This document shows positions 49,777-59,602 of a DNA stretch of 64,000 bases, one piece after another. The stretch covers positions 124,001-188,000 of the forward strand of contig NZ_JAMYJR010000039.1 of assembly GCF_024137025.1 (NCBI RefSeq), read 5' to 3'. This stretch comes from Paractinoplanes aksuensis. GTDB lineage: Bacteria > Actinomycetota > Actinomycetes > Mycobacteriales > Micromonosporaceae. Position 1 is the stretch's first letter. Each line of letters starts with the position of its first letter. A model generated the notes under the pieces. The model had not been told where the DNA came from and made no database searches. It worked only from the letters and a program-made list of their open reading frames with translations. Both the position numbers and the translations under genes were made by a program.

Positions 49777-49783
49777 CGCGCCT

Positions 49784-51211
49784 ATGAGGCGTACGGGTGT
49801 TGCTGCAGTTCTTTGTGCCGCGCTGGCGGTGACCGGCTGCTCGGGTGACGAGGAGCCGGTCACCGCGCGGAGCTCGTCGGCGCCCGCGCCCTCGTTCGCG
49901 CCGGGCGCCGAGGGCATCGGCGACCCGTACTTCCCCAAGTACGGCAACGGCGGCTACGACGTGGCCGGCTACGACCTCAAGCTGCGGTTCGACCCGCGGA
50001 CCGACGAGCTCAGCGGCACCGCGACGATCACCGCCACGGCCACCCAGGATCTCTCCCGGTTCAACTTCGATCTGTCCAGATTGGCCGCCAAGAACGTGAC
50101 GGTCGACGGCGTCCGTGCGTCGTCCAAGGCCGAGGGCACCGAACTCGTGATCACCCCGGCCGAGGGAATCGTCACCGGCCGCCCGTTCACCGTGGTCGTC
50201 GAGTACGGGGGCAAGCCGGGTCAGCTCGGCAACGCGGTGCTCGGCGAGGGCGGCTGGCTGCACAACCCGGACGGGGCGGTCGCGCTCGGCCAGCCCGAGT
50301 CGGCCAGCACCTGGTTCCCGGTCAACGACCACCCGGCCGACAAAGCCACCTTCAAGCTCGAGATGACCGTGCCCGAGGGGGTCGAGGCGATCAGCAACGG
50401 GGTGCCCGGCCCGACCCGCACCGCGGCCGGCTGGACGACCTGGAGCTGGTCGGAGGGCGCGCCGATGGCCAGCTACCTGGCCATGGTCGTGATCGGGCAG
50501 TACCGGATGACGACCACCACCCACAACGGCAAGCCGATGGTGGTGGCCGTCGCCGAGTCGCTGCCCGCCGACGGGCCGGCCGCGCGGTCGCTGGCCAAGA
50601 CCGGTGAGATCACCGACTTCCTGGCCACCAAGTTCGGGCCCTACCCGTTCGACGCGAACGGCGGGGTGGCCGTCGACGACCGGAACATCGGCTACGCGCT
50701 CGAGACGCAGAGCCGGCCGGTCTACGGTCCCGCGTTCTTCAACGGCGCCCCGAACGAGTCGGTGGTCGCCCACGAACTCGCCCACCAGTGGTTCGGCGAC
50801 AGCGTGGCCCTCGAGAAGTGGCAGGACATCTGGCTCAACGAGGGCTTCGCGACCTACTCCGAGTGGCTGTGGGACGACCACAAGGGCGTACGCACGCTGG
50901 CCGAGAGCTTCGACCGGGTCTACAACTCGTACCCGTGGGACCAGCCCGGCGGCGAGGCCGGCGACCCCGGCGCCGCGCGGATCTTCGGCTCGGCCGTCTA
51001 TCAGCGCGGTGGCATGACGGTCTACGCGCTGCACCGGACGATCGGCGACGCCGCCTTCGACCAGCTGCTCAAGCGCTGGACCAGCGAGCACAAGGACGGC
51101 AACGCCAGCACCGACGACCTGATCGCGATGGCCGAAGAGGTGTCGGGTAAACAGCTGGACGCCCTCTTCCAGTCCTGGCTGTTCACCACCGGCAAGCCGG
51201 CCAAGCCCTGA
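49784..51211 (+). CDS. M1-family metallopeptidase lipoprotein
   Basis: About 475 residues. Signal peptide with lipobox AVTGC (Cys19), then a Ser/Pro linker. The beta-sandwich N-domain (about 50-220) precedes the zinc protease domain with HELAHQWFGD (His329, Glu330, His333) and the third ligand Glu in WLNEGFA. The classical GAMEN exopeptidase motif reads YALETQ here, a variant also seen in other secreted actinobacterial M1 proteins. The enzyme would act outside the membrane on peptides. The upstream open frame is spurious; ATG 49784 is 7 bases from a TAACCT element. It ends next to the convergent LCP gene with no space for a terminator. Confidence 0.92.
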   Translation: MRRTGVAAVLCAALAVTGCSGDEEPVTARSSSAPAPSFAPGAEGIGDPYFPKYGNGGYDVAGYDLKLRFDPRTDELSGTATITATATQDLSRFNFDLSRLAAKNVTVDGVRASSKAEGTELVITPAEGIVTGRPFTVVVEYGGKPGQLGNAVLGEGGWLHNPDGAVALGQPESASTWFPVNDHPADKATFKLEMTVPEGVEAISNGVPGPTRTAAGWTTWSWSEGAPMASYLAMVVIGQYRMTTTTHNGKPMVVAVAESLPADGPAARSLAKTGEITDFLATKFGPYPFDANGGVAVDDRNIGYALETQSRPVYGPAFFNGAPNESVVAHELAHQWFGDSVALEKWQDIWLNEGFATYSEWLWDDHKGVRTLAESFDRVYNSYPWDQPGGEAGDPGAARIFGSAVYQRGGMTVYALHRTIGDAAFDQLLKRWTSEHKDGNASTDDLIAMAEEVSGKQLDALFQSWLFTTGKPAKP

Positions 51212-52279
51212 TCACTTGTCGATGAGCTTGGGGTGCTTGGCCAGATAAGCGGCGGCCTTACCGTCGGCCACCGCGTCGACGAATCCCTTGCCCTCCGCGG
51301 TCAACTGCTCACCCAGGTAGCCGCCGCCCCGGCCGACACCGCGGCCGGGCAGGCTGACCCGGGTGATCTTGTCGGGGGAGAGGTTGCGCAGGGCGTAGGC
51401 ATACTCGACCGGCTTACGCCCGCCCACGTAGACGAAGGTGTCGCCGAGCGCCTCGATCAGTGGCCCGACCTTGGCCGGGTCGGTGTCGAAGCCCTCGCCG
51501 AGCGCCTTGGTCAGCAGCGCGCCGACGAGCTGGCGCTGGTGCCGCTGCCGGTCGTAGTCGCCGTCGGGCAGCCCGTAGCGCTGCCGGGCGTAGTCGATCG
51601 CCTGCCAGCCCGTCAGGTGCCGGCGCCCGGGCTCGTAGACGGCCTGCGGTCCGACGTAGTCGCCGCCGCGCAGCGGGCGCAACGAGCCGTCCGGCTTGCG
51701 GTGCCGCGACTCGACCCGCTGGTCGACCACCAGGTCGATGCCGCCGAGCTCGTCGGTCAGCTTGTCCAGCCCGCCGAAGTTGAGGATCGCGCCCGCCTGG
51801 AACTGCTTGATCCCCGTGTACGCGGTGAGCGAGCGGGTGAGCAGCTGGTAGCCCTTCTCGGTGCTGGGCTGCTTGCTGCCCTCGACCCGGGAGCCGACGC
51901 TCATGGCCTCGGTGACCTTGCGCGTGCCGTGACCCGGAACCTTCACCCGCAGATCGCGGGGGAGCGAATAGAGGTACGCCTTGTCGAGCCCGCGCTCCAC
52001 ATGCATCAGCATGATCGCGTCGGCGTGCGGCTCCCAGCCCGGGATCGAGACGCGGGTATCGACGCCGATGAGCAATAGGTCGAGCGGCCCCTCGACGTCG
52101 GCGCCGGGCGACGGGGGCGGCGTCGTGGGCTCGGCCGACGGTGCCGGCGGAGCGGCCGACGGTGGCGTTGCTGTAGCTTTGTCCGAACCCGAGCGCACTG
52201 CCCAGGCGATGCCCCCGCCCGCGAGAAGCGCCACGGCGGCCGCGCCGGCCACCGCGATACCGACCCTCTTGTTCCGCAT
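51212..52279 (-). CDS. LytR-CpsA-Psr (LCP) family cell-wall glycopolymer transferase
   Basis: About 355 residues: a short cytoplasmic N-terminus, one transmembrane helix (VGIAVAGAAAVALLAGGGIAWA), a Pro/Ser/Ala linker, then the extracytoplasmic LCP domain. Characteristic features are DLLLIGVDTR, HADAIMLMHV, YLYSLPRDLRVKVPGHG with the Arg contacting pyrophosphate, GGIDLVVDQRV, and WQAIDYARQRYGLPDGDYDRQRHQ with the conserved R/D/RR core. LCP enzymes attach anionic or arabinogalactan-like polymers to peptidoglycan. ATG 52279 is directly downstream of a good promoter and probably leaderless; the upstream open frame is not coding. Confidence 0.92.
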   Translation of the reverse strand: MRNKRVGIAVAGAAAVALLAGGGIAWAVRSGSDKATATPPSAAPPAPSAEPTTPPPSPGADVEGPLDLLLIGVDTRVSIPGWEPHADAIMLMHVERGLDKAYLYSLPRDLRVKVPGHGTRKVTEAMSVGSRVEGSKQPSTEKGYQLLTRSLTAYTGIKQFQAGAILNFGGLDKLTDELGGIDLVVDQRVESRHRKPDGSLRPLRGGDYVGPQAVYEPGRRHLTGWQAIDYARQRYGLPDGDYDRQRHQRQLVGALLTKALGEGFDTDPAKVGPLIEALGDTFVYVGGRKPVEYAYALRNLSPDKITRVSLPGRGVGRGGGYLGEQLTAEGKGFVDAVADGKAAAYLAKHPKLIDK

Positions 52280-52285
52280 GCCGGA

Positions 52286-52314
52286 ACAGTAGGGCAGCGG
52301 GAACGGCAGCTCAA
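52286..52314 (-). promoter_or_regulatory. Promoter of the LCP gene
   Basis: On the minus strand TTGAGC (52314-52309), 17-base spacer, TACTGT (52291-52286), then 6 bases to ATG 52279. A leaderless mRNA is likely. Confidence 0.65.
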
Positions 52315-52410
52315 TGGCCCAAGATCTCGCAATGTGAAACGGGTACTGGCATAACCCCAGTTCACCCGTACGCTGACCGCCGCGAATCAACGGGGGAGGC
52401 AAACGCTTCA

Positions 52411-54204
52411 ATGAAGCTCAACAAGCGACGGGTGACCGTCGGTCTCATCTCCACCGCCGTCGTCGTGTCGATGACGAGCGTGACCACCTGGGCCCTGGCG
52501 GCCGACGAGGCCGGCACGACCGCGGCCGCCGCCAACACGCCCGTCCGACTCATCGTCGGCTACAAGGCCGGCGTGGCCAAGGCGGCCTCGGCGAAGTCGC
52601 TGTCCGCGGCCGGCCTGCGGACCACCGATTCCGCCACCTCACAGTCGACGCTGGCCGAGATCAACGCCTCGCGCGTCACGGTGTCGAGCGGCCGCAGCGC
52701 CTCGGTCATCGCCGCTCTGCGCAGCGACCCGAACGTCGCCTACGTCGAGAAGGACGTGCAGCTCAAAGAGTTCGACACGATCCCGAACGACCCGTCCTTC
52801 CGGGTCCAGAACGAGATGTACGCGGTCAAGGCGCCCGCGGCCTGGGACGTGACCAAGGGGTCCGGCGTGGTCGTGGCCGTCATCGACACCGGCGTCAACC
52901 CCGTCGGTGACCTGGCCGGCGCCACCGTGGCCGGTCACGACTTCGTCAACAACGACAAGTCCCCGGCCGACGACCGCGGTCACGGCACCTCGGTCGCCGC
53001 GCTGATCGCCGCGCGCGGCAACAACGGCAAGGGCATGGCCGGCGTCTGCTGGACCTGCAAGATCATGCCGGTCAAGGTCCTGGACAACCGGGGCTCGGGC
53101 ACGGCCAGCGACGTCGCGCAGGGCATCATCTGGGCCGTCAAGAACGGCGCCCGGATCCTGAACCTGTCGCTCGGCGGTCCCGGCTCCAAGGTCATGCAGG
53201 ACGCGGTGGCCTACGCCAACATCAACAACGCCGTGGTGGTCGCCGCCGCCGGTAACGAGGGCAATTCGATCCCGCAGTACCCGGCCGCCTACCCCGACGT
53301 GGTGACGGTGGCCGCGACCAACCGCTGCGCGAACTTCGCGACCCAGCCGGCCTGCTCCGTCGGCTGGCAGACCCGTACGCCGTACTCGTCCTACAACGCG
53401 TCCGGCGCGACGTGGGTCGACGTGGCCGCGGTGGGCGACGTGATGACGATGGACCGCTACGGCAACTACAACACCGGCACCAGCGGCACGTCGTTCTCGG
53501 CGCCGATCGTCGCCGGTGTGGCCGCCCTGGTGAAGACCAAGAACCCGAGCTACACCGGTTGGTCGATCGCCAGCTCGATCTACAAGGGCGCCTCGGCCCG
53601 CAAGGTGCCCGGCGTGACGTACGGCCTGGTCGACGCCTCGGCGTCGTTCGACATCCCGACCGACACCATCGCGCCGACCGCCACCGGCATCACGCCCAAC
53701 GGCGGCTTCGCCCGGGGCAGCATCGCGGTGCGCCCGGTGAACCTGAAGGACGACCGTTCCGGCATCCAGAAGTCGCTGCTCTACGTGAACGGCGTCTACA
53801 AGAACTACAGCCGCAACGCGCCCTACGGGATCATGTTCAACACGGCCGGCTACTCGGGCAAGACGAACATCGAGCTGCGGATCTTCGACAAGGCCAACAA
53901 CCAGAAGGTCGTCAAGGGTGTCGTCACCGTTGACAACAAGGCCCCGGCCACGAAGATCACCTACGCCCCCAAGAGCGGCACCAAGCTCAAGGGCACGGTG
54001 ACGATCAAGTTCAGCGGCTCCGACGCCAGCGGCATGGGCAAGTGGCTGCTGCTGATCAACGGCAAGGCCACGCAGTCCCGCACCGTCGTCAAGCCGTTCA
54101 CCTTCGCCGCCACCTCGGCGCCGTCGAAGTTCACGGTGCAGGTGCGTGGCTACGACAAGGCCGGCAACTACACCAACTCGGTGAAGCTGAGCTACACCCG
54201 CTAG
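52411..54204 (+). CDS. Secreted subtilisin-like protease with I9 prodomain and C-terminal Ig-like domains
   Basis: A 597-residue S8 protease. Signal peptide (about 1-31), an inhibitor-I9-like prodomain (about 43-120, ending SDPNVAYVEKD), and a catalytic domain (about 140-400) with Asp159 (VIDTGV), His191 (RGHGTS) and Ser361 (GTSFSAP). A GVCWTCK cysteine pair near 212-216 may form a disulfide. Two beta-sandwich domains follow (about 415-510 and 515-597, each with a DKA(N/G)N motif). SD-like GGGAGG lies about 10 nt before the ATG. A terminator follows. It is adjacent to a closely related protease, probably by duplication. Confidence 0.93.
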   Translation: MKLNKRRVTVGLISTAVVVSMTSVTTWALAADEAGTTAAAANTPVRLIVGYKAGVAKAASAKSLSAAGLRTTDSATSQSTLAEINASRVTVSSGRSASVIAALRSDPNVAYVEKDVQLKEFDTIPNDPSFRVQNEMYAVKAPAAWDVTKGSGVVVAVIDTGVNPVGDLAGATVAGHDFVNNDKSPADDRGHGTSVAALIAARGNNGKGMAGVCWTCKIMPVKVLDNRGSGTASDVAQGIIWAVKNGARILNLSLGGPGSKVMQDAVAYANINNAVVVAAAGNEGNSIPQYPAAYPDVVTVAATNRCANFATQPACSVGWQTRTPYSSYNASGATWVDVAAVGDVMTMDRYGNYNTGTSGTSFSAPIVAGVAALVKTKNPSYTGWSIASSIYKGASARKVPGVTYGLVDASASFDIPTDTIAPTATGITPNGGFARGSIAVRPVNLKDDRSGIQKSLLYVNGVYKNYSRNAPYGIMFNTAGYSGKTNIELRIFDKANNQKVVKGVVTVDNKAPATKITYAPKSGTKLKGTVTIKFSGSDASGMGKWLLLINGKATQSRTVVKPFTFAATSAPSKFTVQVRGYDKAGNYTNSVKLSYTR

Positions 54205-54258
54205 CACCCGGACCGCTCCGGGGAACAACCCGGACGGTCACCGTACGGACCGAACGTG

Positions 54259-54292
54259 AAAGAGCCGGCCATCGTGGCCGGCTCTTTTACTT
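54259..54292 (+). terminator. Terminator or attenuator between the two subtilase genes
   Basis: A 13-bp perfect stem AAAGAGCCGGCCA (54259-54271) with complement (54275-54287), 3-base loop, then a T-rich tail. It ends only about 16 bases before the next ATG. Confidence 0.88.
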
Positions 54293-54307
54293 TGTGAGGT
54301 CCTCACC

Positions 54308-55702
54308 ATGCGCAAGCTGGTCGCCGGTCTGCTCGTGGGCGCGTCGATGCTGGTGGCGGCGCCGGCCCAGGCCGCCCCGGTCCGCCCCTCCGACCCCGCT
54401 TTCGCCGGTCAGTGGGGCCTGACCCAGACCCGCGTGGACGAGGCGTGGGCGTCCACCCGCGGCTCGTCCCGGGTGATCGTGGCCGTCGTCGACACCGGTG
54501 TGAGCCCGCTGCCCGACCTGGCCGGCCGTCTGCTGCCCGGCAAGGACTTCGTCAACCACGACAGCAACGCGGCCGACGACAACGGTCACGGCACCATGGC
54601 CGCCACCGTGATCGCCGCGTCCGGCAACAACCGCACCGGGATCGCCGGCGTCTGCTGGTACTGCCGGATCCTGCCGGTGAAGGTGCTCAACGCCAAGGGC
54701 GGCGGCAGCTACACCGACATCGCGCTCGGCATCCGGTGGGCCGCCGACCGCGGCGCCTCGATCATCAGCCTGTCGCTGGGCGGCTCGGACGACAGCCCGC
54801 TGCTGCGCGACGCCGTCGACTACGCCGAGGGCAAGGGCGCGCTGGTCGTCGCCGCGGCCGGCAATCGGGGTGTCTCGTCGGCCCACTTCCCGGCGGCCAT
54901 CCCGTCGGTGCTGGCGGTCGGCGGCATCACCCCGTCCGGCAGCCGCTACGACTGGTCCAACTACGGCAGCTGGGTCGACGTGACCGCGCCCGGCTGCAAC
55001 TCGGCCCAGGGCCCGACCGGGCTGATCGGGCCGTACTGCGGCACCTCGTCGGCCACGCCGTTCGTGGCCGGGGTGGCCGGTCTGCTGGCGGCGACCGACC
55101 CGGCGCCGTCGGCCGCGCAGATCCGGGCCGCGCTGGTGGCCTCGCGGGTGCTGCCGTCGGGCCGGATCGACGTGCCGGCGGCGCTGCGGGCCCTGCCCAT
55201 CGACGGTGACGTCACCCGGCCCGCGGTGGCCTTCGGTGCGCTCGGCGCTCTGGTCCGGGGCCGGGTCGCCATCACCGCCGCCGCGTCCGACCAGCACGGG
55301 GTCTCGCGGGTCGAGCTGTATGCCGGGGGCCGCCTGGTCGCCACCGACACCACCGCGCCGTACTCGTTCGCCTGGCAGTCGGCCCCGAACACGGCCACGG
55401 TGCCGTTGGAGCTGCGCGCCTACGACCGCCGGGGCAACCTCACCGTGGTACGCCGTAACGTGCGCGCCGACAACGCCGGGCCGGCTGTGCAGCTGGCGAA
55501 GACCGGGCGCACCGTGACGGCCCGGGCCGCCGACCCGTCCGGCGTGGCCCGGCTCGAACTGGTCGTCAACGGCCGGGTCACCGTCCGTAAGGCTGGGGCC
55601 TCGGGCCGATTCGCTGTGCCCGCGAAGGCACGCAGCGTACAGGTGCGGGCGTACGACCGGGCCGGGAACCTGCGGGTCACCAACGGTAAACTCGGCGGGT
55701 GA
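54308..55702 (+). CDS. Secreted subtilisin-like protease lacking a prodomain
   Basis: A 464-residue S8 protease related to the preceding one. Signal peptide (about 1-22, ending AQA), then the catalytic domain begins directly ([11 protein letters not shown]). Asp62 (VVDTGV), His94 (NGHGTM) and Ser247 (CGTSSATP) form the triad. [14 protein letters not shown] matches the paralogue's GVCWTCKIMPVKVL. Two Ig-like domains end the protein (YDRRGN and YDRAGN motifs). No I9 prodomain is present, so folding must be assisted otherwise or be prodomain-independent. Only 16 bases separate it from the upstream terminator. Its stop overlaps the guaA start. Confidence 0.93.
   Translation: MRKLVAGLLVGASMLVAAPAQAAPVRPSDPAFAGQWGLTQTRVDEAWASTRGSSRVIVAVVDTGVSPLPDLAGRLLPGKDFVNHDSNAADDNGHGTMAATVIAASGNNRTGIAGVCWYCRILPVKVLNAKGGGSYTDIALGIRWAADRGASIISLSLGGSDDSPLLRDAVDYAEGKGALVVAAAGNRGVSSAHFPAAIPSVLAVGGITPSGSRYDWSNYGSWVDVTAPGCNSAQGPTGLIGPYCGTSSATPFVAGVAGLLAATDPAPSAAQIRAALVASRVLPSGRIDVPAALRALPIDGDVTRPAVAFGALGALVRGRVAITAAASDQHGVSRVELYAGGRLVATDTTAPYSFAWQSAPNTATVPLELRAYDRRGNLTVVRRNVRADNAGPAVQLAKTGRTVTARAADPSGVARLELVVNGRVTVRKAGASGRFAVPAKARSVQVRAYDRAGNLRVTNGKLGG
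55687..55692 (+). promoter_or_regulatory. -10 element TAAACT of leaderless guaA
   Basis: TAAACT lies inside the last codons of the protease gene, 6 bases before GTG 55699. Confidence 0.45.
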
Positions 55703-57246
55703 GTACTCCCCGCCCGGTTCTCGTCGTCGACTTCGGCGCTCAATACGCCCAGCTGATCGCCCGCCGCGTCCGTGAGGCGCGGGTCTATTCGGAGATCGTC
55801 CCGCACTCGATGCCCGTGGCCGAGATGCTGGCCAAGAACCCCGCCGCGATCATCCTGTCCGGCGGCCCGTCCAGCGTCTACGAGCCCGGCGCGCCCGTGC
55901 TCGACCCCGGCCTGTTCGACAACGAGGTCCCGGTCTTCGGCATCTGCTACGGCTTCCAGGCCATGGCCCAGGCCCTCGGCGGCACGGTGGCCCACACCGG
56001 CTCGCGTGAGTACGGCCGCACCCACCTGACCGCTCAGGGCGGCACGCTGCTGCGCGAGCTGCCCGACGACCTGCCGGTGTGGATGAGCCACGGCGACAGC
56101 GTCGCGGTCGCGCCCCAGGGCTTCGCGGTCACCGCCTCGACCCCGGGCGCCCCCGTGGCCGCTTTCGAAGACCTGACCGCCAAGCGGGCCGGCGTGCAGT
56201 TCCACCCCGAGGTGGCGCACACCGAGCAGGGCCAGCGCATGCTCGAGCGGTTCCTCTACGACATCGCCGGCCTCGAGCCGACCTGGACCCCGGGCAACAT
56301 CATCGACGACCAGGTGGCCGCGATCCGGGCCCAGGTCGGCGACAAGCAGGTGATCTGCGGATTGTCCGGCGGGGTCGACTCGGCGGTGGCCGCGGCGCTC
56401 GTCCACAAGGCCGTCGGCGACCAGTTGACCTGCATCTTCGTCGACCACGGGCTGCTGCGGTCGGGCGAGGCGGAACAGGTCGAGAAAGACTACGTGGCCG
56501 CCACCGGCATCCGGCTCAAGGTGGTCGACGCGTCCGACGTCTTCCTGGGCCACCTGGCCGGCGTCACCGACCCGGAACAGAAGCGCAAGATCATCGGTCG
56601 CGAGTTCATCCGTACGTTCGAGGCGGCGGCCCGCGAGCTCGACGACGAGCGCCACATCGAGTTCCTCGTGCAGGGCACTCTCTATCCCGACGTGGTCGAG
56701 TCGGGCGGCGGCACGGGCACGGCCAACATCAAGTCCCACCACAACGTGGGCGGCCTCCCCGACGACTTGCAGTTCGCGCTGATCGAGCCGCTGCGCACCC
56801 TGTTCAAGGACGAGGTGCGGGCGCTGGGGGCCGAACTCGGCCTGCCCGAAGAGATGGTGCAGCGGCACCCGTTCCCGGGGCCCGGCCTGGCCATCCGCAT
56901 CATCGGCGCCGTCGACCGCGAGCGGCTCGACCTGCTGCGGGCGGCCGACCTGATCGCCCGCGAGGAGCTGACCGCGGCCGGTCTCGACCGCGACGTCTGG
57001 CAGTTCCCGGTGGTGCTGCTGGCCGACGTGCGCAGCGTCGGCGTGCAGGGCGACGGGCGGACGTACGGCCACCCGGTCGTGCTGCGTCCGGTCTCGAGCG
57101 AGGACGCGATGACCGCCGACTGGTCGCGCCTGCCCTACGAGACGATCGCCAAGATCTCGACCCGGATCACCAACGAGGTGCGCGACATCAACCGGGTCGT
57201 CCTCGACGTCACGAGCAAGCCGCCGGGCACCATCGAGTGGGAGTGA
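55699..57246 (+). CDS. guaA: GMP synthase (glutamine-hydrolysing)
   Basis: GuaA aminates XMP to GMP. The 515-residue protein has an N-terminal class I amidotransferase domain with nucleophile in [11 protein letters not shown] and the His/Glu pair in [11 protein letters not shown], the ATP-pyrophosphatase P-loop [12 protein letters not shown] at about residue 220, and a C-terminal dimerisation domain ending [26 protein letters not shown] (in segments). GTG 55699 overlaps the preceding stop by 4 bases, yet a TAAACT element 6 bases upstream suggests independent leaderless transcription. Confidence 0.97.
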   Translation: MSTPRPVLVVDFGAQYAQLIARRVREARVYSEIVPHSMPVAEMLAKNPAAIILSGGPSSVYEPGAPVLDPGLFDNEVPVFGICYGFQAMAQALGGTVAHTGSREYGRTHLTAQGGTLLRELPDDLPVWMSHGDSVAVAPQGFAVTASTPGAPVAAFEDLTAKRAGVQFHPEVAHTEQGQRMLERFLYDIAGLEPTWTPGNIIDDQVAAIRAQVGDKQVICGLSGGVDSAVAAALVHKAVGDQLTCIFVDHGLLRSGEAEQVEKDYVAATGIRLKVVDASDVFLGHLAGVTDPEQKRKIIGREFIRTFEAAARELDDERHIEFLVQGTLYPDVVESGGGTGTANIKSHHNVGGLPDDLQFALIEPLRTLFKDEVRALGAELGLPEEMVQRHPFPGPGLAIRIIGAVDRERLDLLRAADLIAREELTAAGLDRDVWQFPVVLLADVRSVGVQGDGRTYGHPVVLRPVSSEDAMTADWSRLPYETIAKISTRITNEVRDINRVVLDVTSKPPGTIEWE

Positions 57247-57253
57247 CGGCGCG

Positions 57254-57535
57254 TCAGCTGACCGGGCGGCCCCAGGTGGGGTCGCTCGGGTCGCGCCACA
57301 CCGGCGGGGTGGGCGTCGTCTCCTCCGGCATCAGGAACCACATGATCGGGTAGGCGACGAGGGCCAGCCCCGCGGTGATCACGGCGAGCAGCGCGAACGC
57401 CACCCGCACCAGCACCGGGTCGATCTCGAAGTAGCGGCCGACGCCGCTGCAGACGCCCGCGGCGAGACGGTCGTCCAGAGGCCGGCGAAGTTGCTTGTAC
57501 GGCGCCTCGGAGCTGCCGTGGGGGAGCTGTGTCAT
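57254..57535 (-). CDS. Small PspC-domain membrane protein
   Basis: A 93-residue protein whose core KQLRRPLDDRLAAGVCSGVGRYFEIDPVLVRVAFALLAV is the PspC signature, followed by a transmembrane hairpin (TAGLALVAYPIMWFLMP). PspC proteins are envelope-stress sensors or regulators. ATG 57535 is favoured over upstream starts because the upstream stretch looks non-coding. It is convergent with guaA, 7 bases from its stop. Confidence 0.85.
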   Translation of the reverse strand: MTQLPHGSSEAPYKQLRRPLDDRLAAGVCSGVGRYFEIDPVLVRVAFALLAVITAGLALVAYPIMWFLMPEETTPTPPVWRDPSDPTWGRPVS

Positions 57536-57740
57536 GTCCCTATGGTGGCTCCGAGGCATCCCTCGCGACCTCGGTGAGCACCCCGAGAGAGACCCTGATT
57601 TAGCCATTACGCTGTGTGGTGGATCACGAGCGCTTTGTGCAGGGAAGGGCTCTGATCAGCAATTACGCAGCGCTAACCACCTGTCAGGAATCCGACAGAC
57701 GTTTTCTGGAGTTCACATAATCCGGGCAGAATGCCGCCCT

Positions 57741-58691
57741 GTGACCCCCGCACTCGAACCGCTCCGCCGGATCGCCGCCTACGCCGTTGCCACCGACGAC
57801 GACGGCCGCGTGCTGCTCGTCCGCGCCTCCAGTCGTTCCGGCACGCCGGGCGTCTGGTCGTTGCCCGGCGGCGCCGTCGACCACGGCGAAGATCCCAACC
57901 ACACCGTCGTGCGCGAGACGGCCGCCGAGACCGGCCTCTCCGTCGCAGTCACCGGGCTCCGCGATGTGCTGGCCGACATGCGCGCCCTGCCGCACCGTGG
58001 CGTCACCATCCACACCGACCGCCTCATCTACTCGGTCTCGATCCGGGGCGGCAATCTGGTCGACCGGGTCGGCCACCCCACCGACCTGGCCCGCTGGCAC
58101 ACGCTCGAGGAGGCCGGGCGGCTCAAGCTGCGCCAGTTCACGGCGAACGCGCTCGGGCTGGGCAGCGCCTCGGCCGACCTGCGACCCGAGCCGGCGCCCA
58201 CGTTCCCGTCCTTCTACGCCTATCCCGGGCCGGACGGGCTGCATCGGGCCCAGCGGTTCGCGGCGTACGCCATCGCCACCGACCCGCACGACGCCAGTCT
58301 GCTGCTCACCCGCATCGCCCCCGGCTACCCGGGCGAGGGGCGCTGGCACCTGCCCGGCGGCGGCACCGACTACGGCGAGCAGCCCGGCCCGGCGCTGATC
58401 CGTGAGCTCGTCGAGGAGACGGGCCAGGAGGGCCGGCTGGTCGAGCTGCTGGGCGTGGCCAGCCATCGGGACGCGGCTTCGCTCGGGCCCGAGGGCTACC
58501 CGATCGACTGGCACGGCGTCCGCGCCTTCTACCGGGTGATCGTGGACGACCCGACCGAGGTCGACGTCAAGGACGTGGGCGGATCCACCTCCGAGGCCCG
58601 CTGGGTGCCGGTCAAGCAGGTCGCCGACCTGCCCGAGGACGAGCTGACCGAGGTCACCGCCGAAGCACTACGCAAAGCGGGACTAATCTAG
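57741..58691 (+). CDS. Protein with two Nudix domains (first degenerate)
   Basis: About 316 residues with two Nudix hydrolase domains in tandem (about 8-150 and 165-316). The first Nudix box reads GAVDHGE, 7 residues, RETAAETGL: the first of the two metal-binding glutamates is Ala, so this domain is probably impaired. The second reads GGTDYGE, 7 residues, RELVEETGQ and keeps all metal ligands. Such proteins hydrolyse nucleoside diphosphates linked to other moieties; the substrate is unknown. GTG 57741 is preceded by an AGAAT-type hexamer. It lies directly upstream of a paralogue with the same two-domain plan. Confidence 0.85.
   Translation: MTPALEPLRRIAAYAVATDDDGRVLLVRASSRSGTPGVWSLPGGAVDHGEDPNHTVVRETAAETGLSVAVTGLRDVLADMRALPHRGVTIHTDRLIYSVSIRGGNLVDRVGHPTDLARWHTLEEAGRLKLRQFTANALGLGSASADLRPEPAPTFPSFYAYPGPDGLHRAQRFAAYAIATDPHDASLLLTRIAPGYPGEGRWHLPGGGTDYGEQPGPALIRELVEETGQEGRLVELLGVASHRDAASLGPEGYPIDWHGVRAFYRVIVDDPTEVDVKDVGGSTSEARWVPVKQVADLPEDELTEVTAEALRKAGLI
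58684..58689 (+). promoter_or_regulatory. -10 element TAATCT of the second Nudix gene
   Basis: TAATCT overlaps the last codons of the first Nudix gene and is followed by 7 bases and GTG 58697. Confidence 0.45.
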
Positions 58692-58696
58692 GCCTC

Positions 58697-59602
58697 GTGA
58701 AGATCAGGCGCGTCGGCGCGTACGGGATCAGCCGTGACGAGGCCGGGCGGGTGCTGCTCGCCCGGAACTCGTCGCTGAGCAATTTTCCCGGCCTCTGGAC
58801 CCTGCCCGGCGGTGGCGTCGAGCAGGGCGAGCACCCCGATGACACGGTGATGCGGGAGTTCGGCGAGGAGACCGGTCTGTCTGTACGCATCGACGGCCTG
58901 CATTCCGTGACGGCCGACGTCTTCCGGCTGCCGGGCGGCGAGCTCGAACACACCGACCGGGTCATCTACGACGTGCGGGTGACCGGCGGAACCCTGCGCT
59001 TCGAAACCGGGGGCACGACCGAGCATGTCGAGTGGATCGCACAGACCGATCTGTCTGAACTGCCGCTCATGCCCTTCACGGCCGCGGTCCTGGGCGTCGG
59101 CGAGGCCGTCGAGTCGGACAAACCGGATGGCGACGAGGAGTTGCTCCGGCCGGCCCGCGTGCAGCGCTTCGGCGCGTACGCGGCAGCCACCGACCCGGCC
59201 GGTCGCATCCTGCTCACCAAGATCGCCCCGGGGTATCCCGGCGCCGGTCGGTGGCACCTGCCCGGCGGCGGCACCGACCACGGCGAGACCCCCGAATCCG
59301 CGCTGGCCCGCGAGTTGATCGAGGAAACCTCGCAACACGGCCGGGTGACCGGGCTGCTCGGCATGTCGCACCGCCACGACCCGGCAGCGCTCGGGCCGGA
59401 AGGGGTGCCGATCGACTGGCACGTCATCCGTGTCCTGTTCAGGGTTTCGATCGACCTGCCGACGGAACCTGTAGTGACCGAGGAGGCGGGCGGATCGACG
59501 GCCGAGGCGGGGTGGTTCACGCTCGCCCAGGCCAGGAGTCTGAGCCTGACCGAACTGGCCGCCACCGCCGTAGAACGGGTAGGAGCGGAACGCGCGAGGT
59601 AA
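58697..59602 (+). CDS. Protein with two Nudix domains (second box altered)
   Basis: A 301-residue paralogue of the preceding gene. The first domain's box, GGVEQGE, 7 residues, REFGEETGL, is intact. The second, GGTDHGE, 7 residues, RELIEETSQ, keeps both glutamates but has Ser for the conserved Gly. Thus the best-preserved catalytic domain is N-terminal here but C-terminal in the neighbour. Shared stretches such as KIAPGYPGAGRWHLPGGGTD and RIAPGYPGEGRWHLPGGGTD (second domains) show a recent common origin. GTG 58697 is 5 bases after the previous stop. Confidence 0.87.
   Translation: MKIRRVGAYGISRDEAGRVLLARNSSLSNFPGLWTLPGGGVEQGEHPDDTVMREFGEETGLSVRIDGLHSVTADVFRLPGGELEHTDRVIYDVRVTGGTLRFETGGTTEHVEWIAQTDLSELPLMPFTAAVLGVGEAVESDKPDGDEELLRPARVQRFGAYAAATDPAGRILLTKIAPGYPGAGRWHLPGGGTDHGETPESALARELIEETSQHGRVTGLLGMSHRHDPAALGPEGVPIDWHVIRVLFRVSIDLPTEPVVTEEAGGSTAEAGWFTLAQARSLSLTELAATAVERVGAERAR

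Noticed and set aside
49784-51211. M1 peptidase considered inactive because GAMEN is absent
   Set aside because: The zinc motif and third ligand are intact, and YALETQ-type variants are usual in this secreted subgroup as far as I recall.
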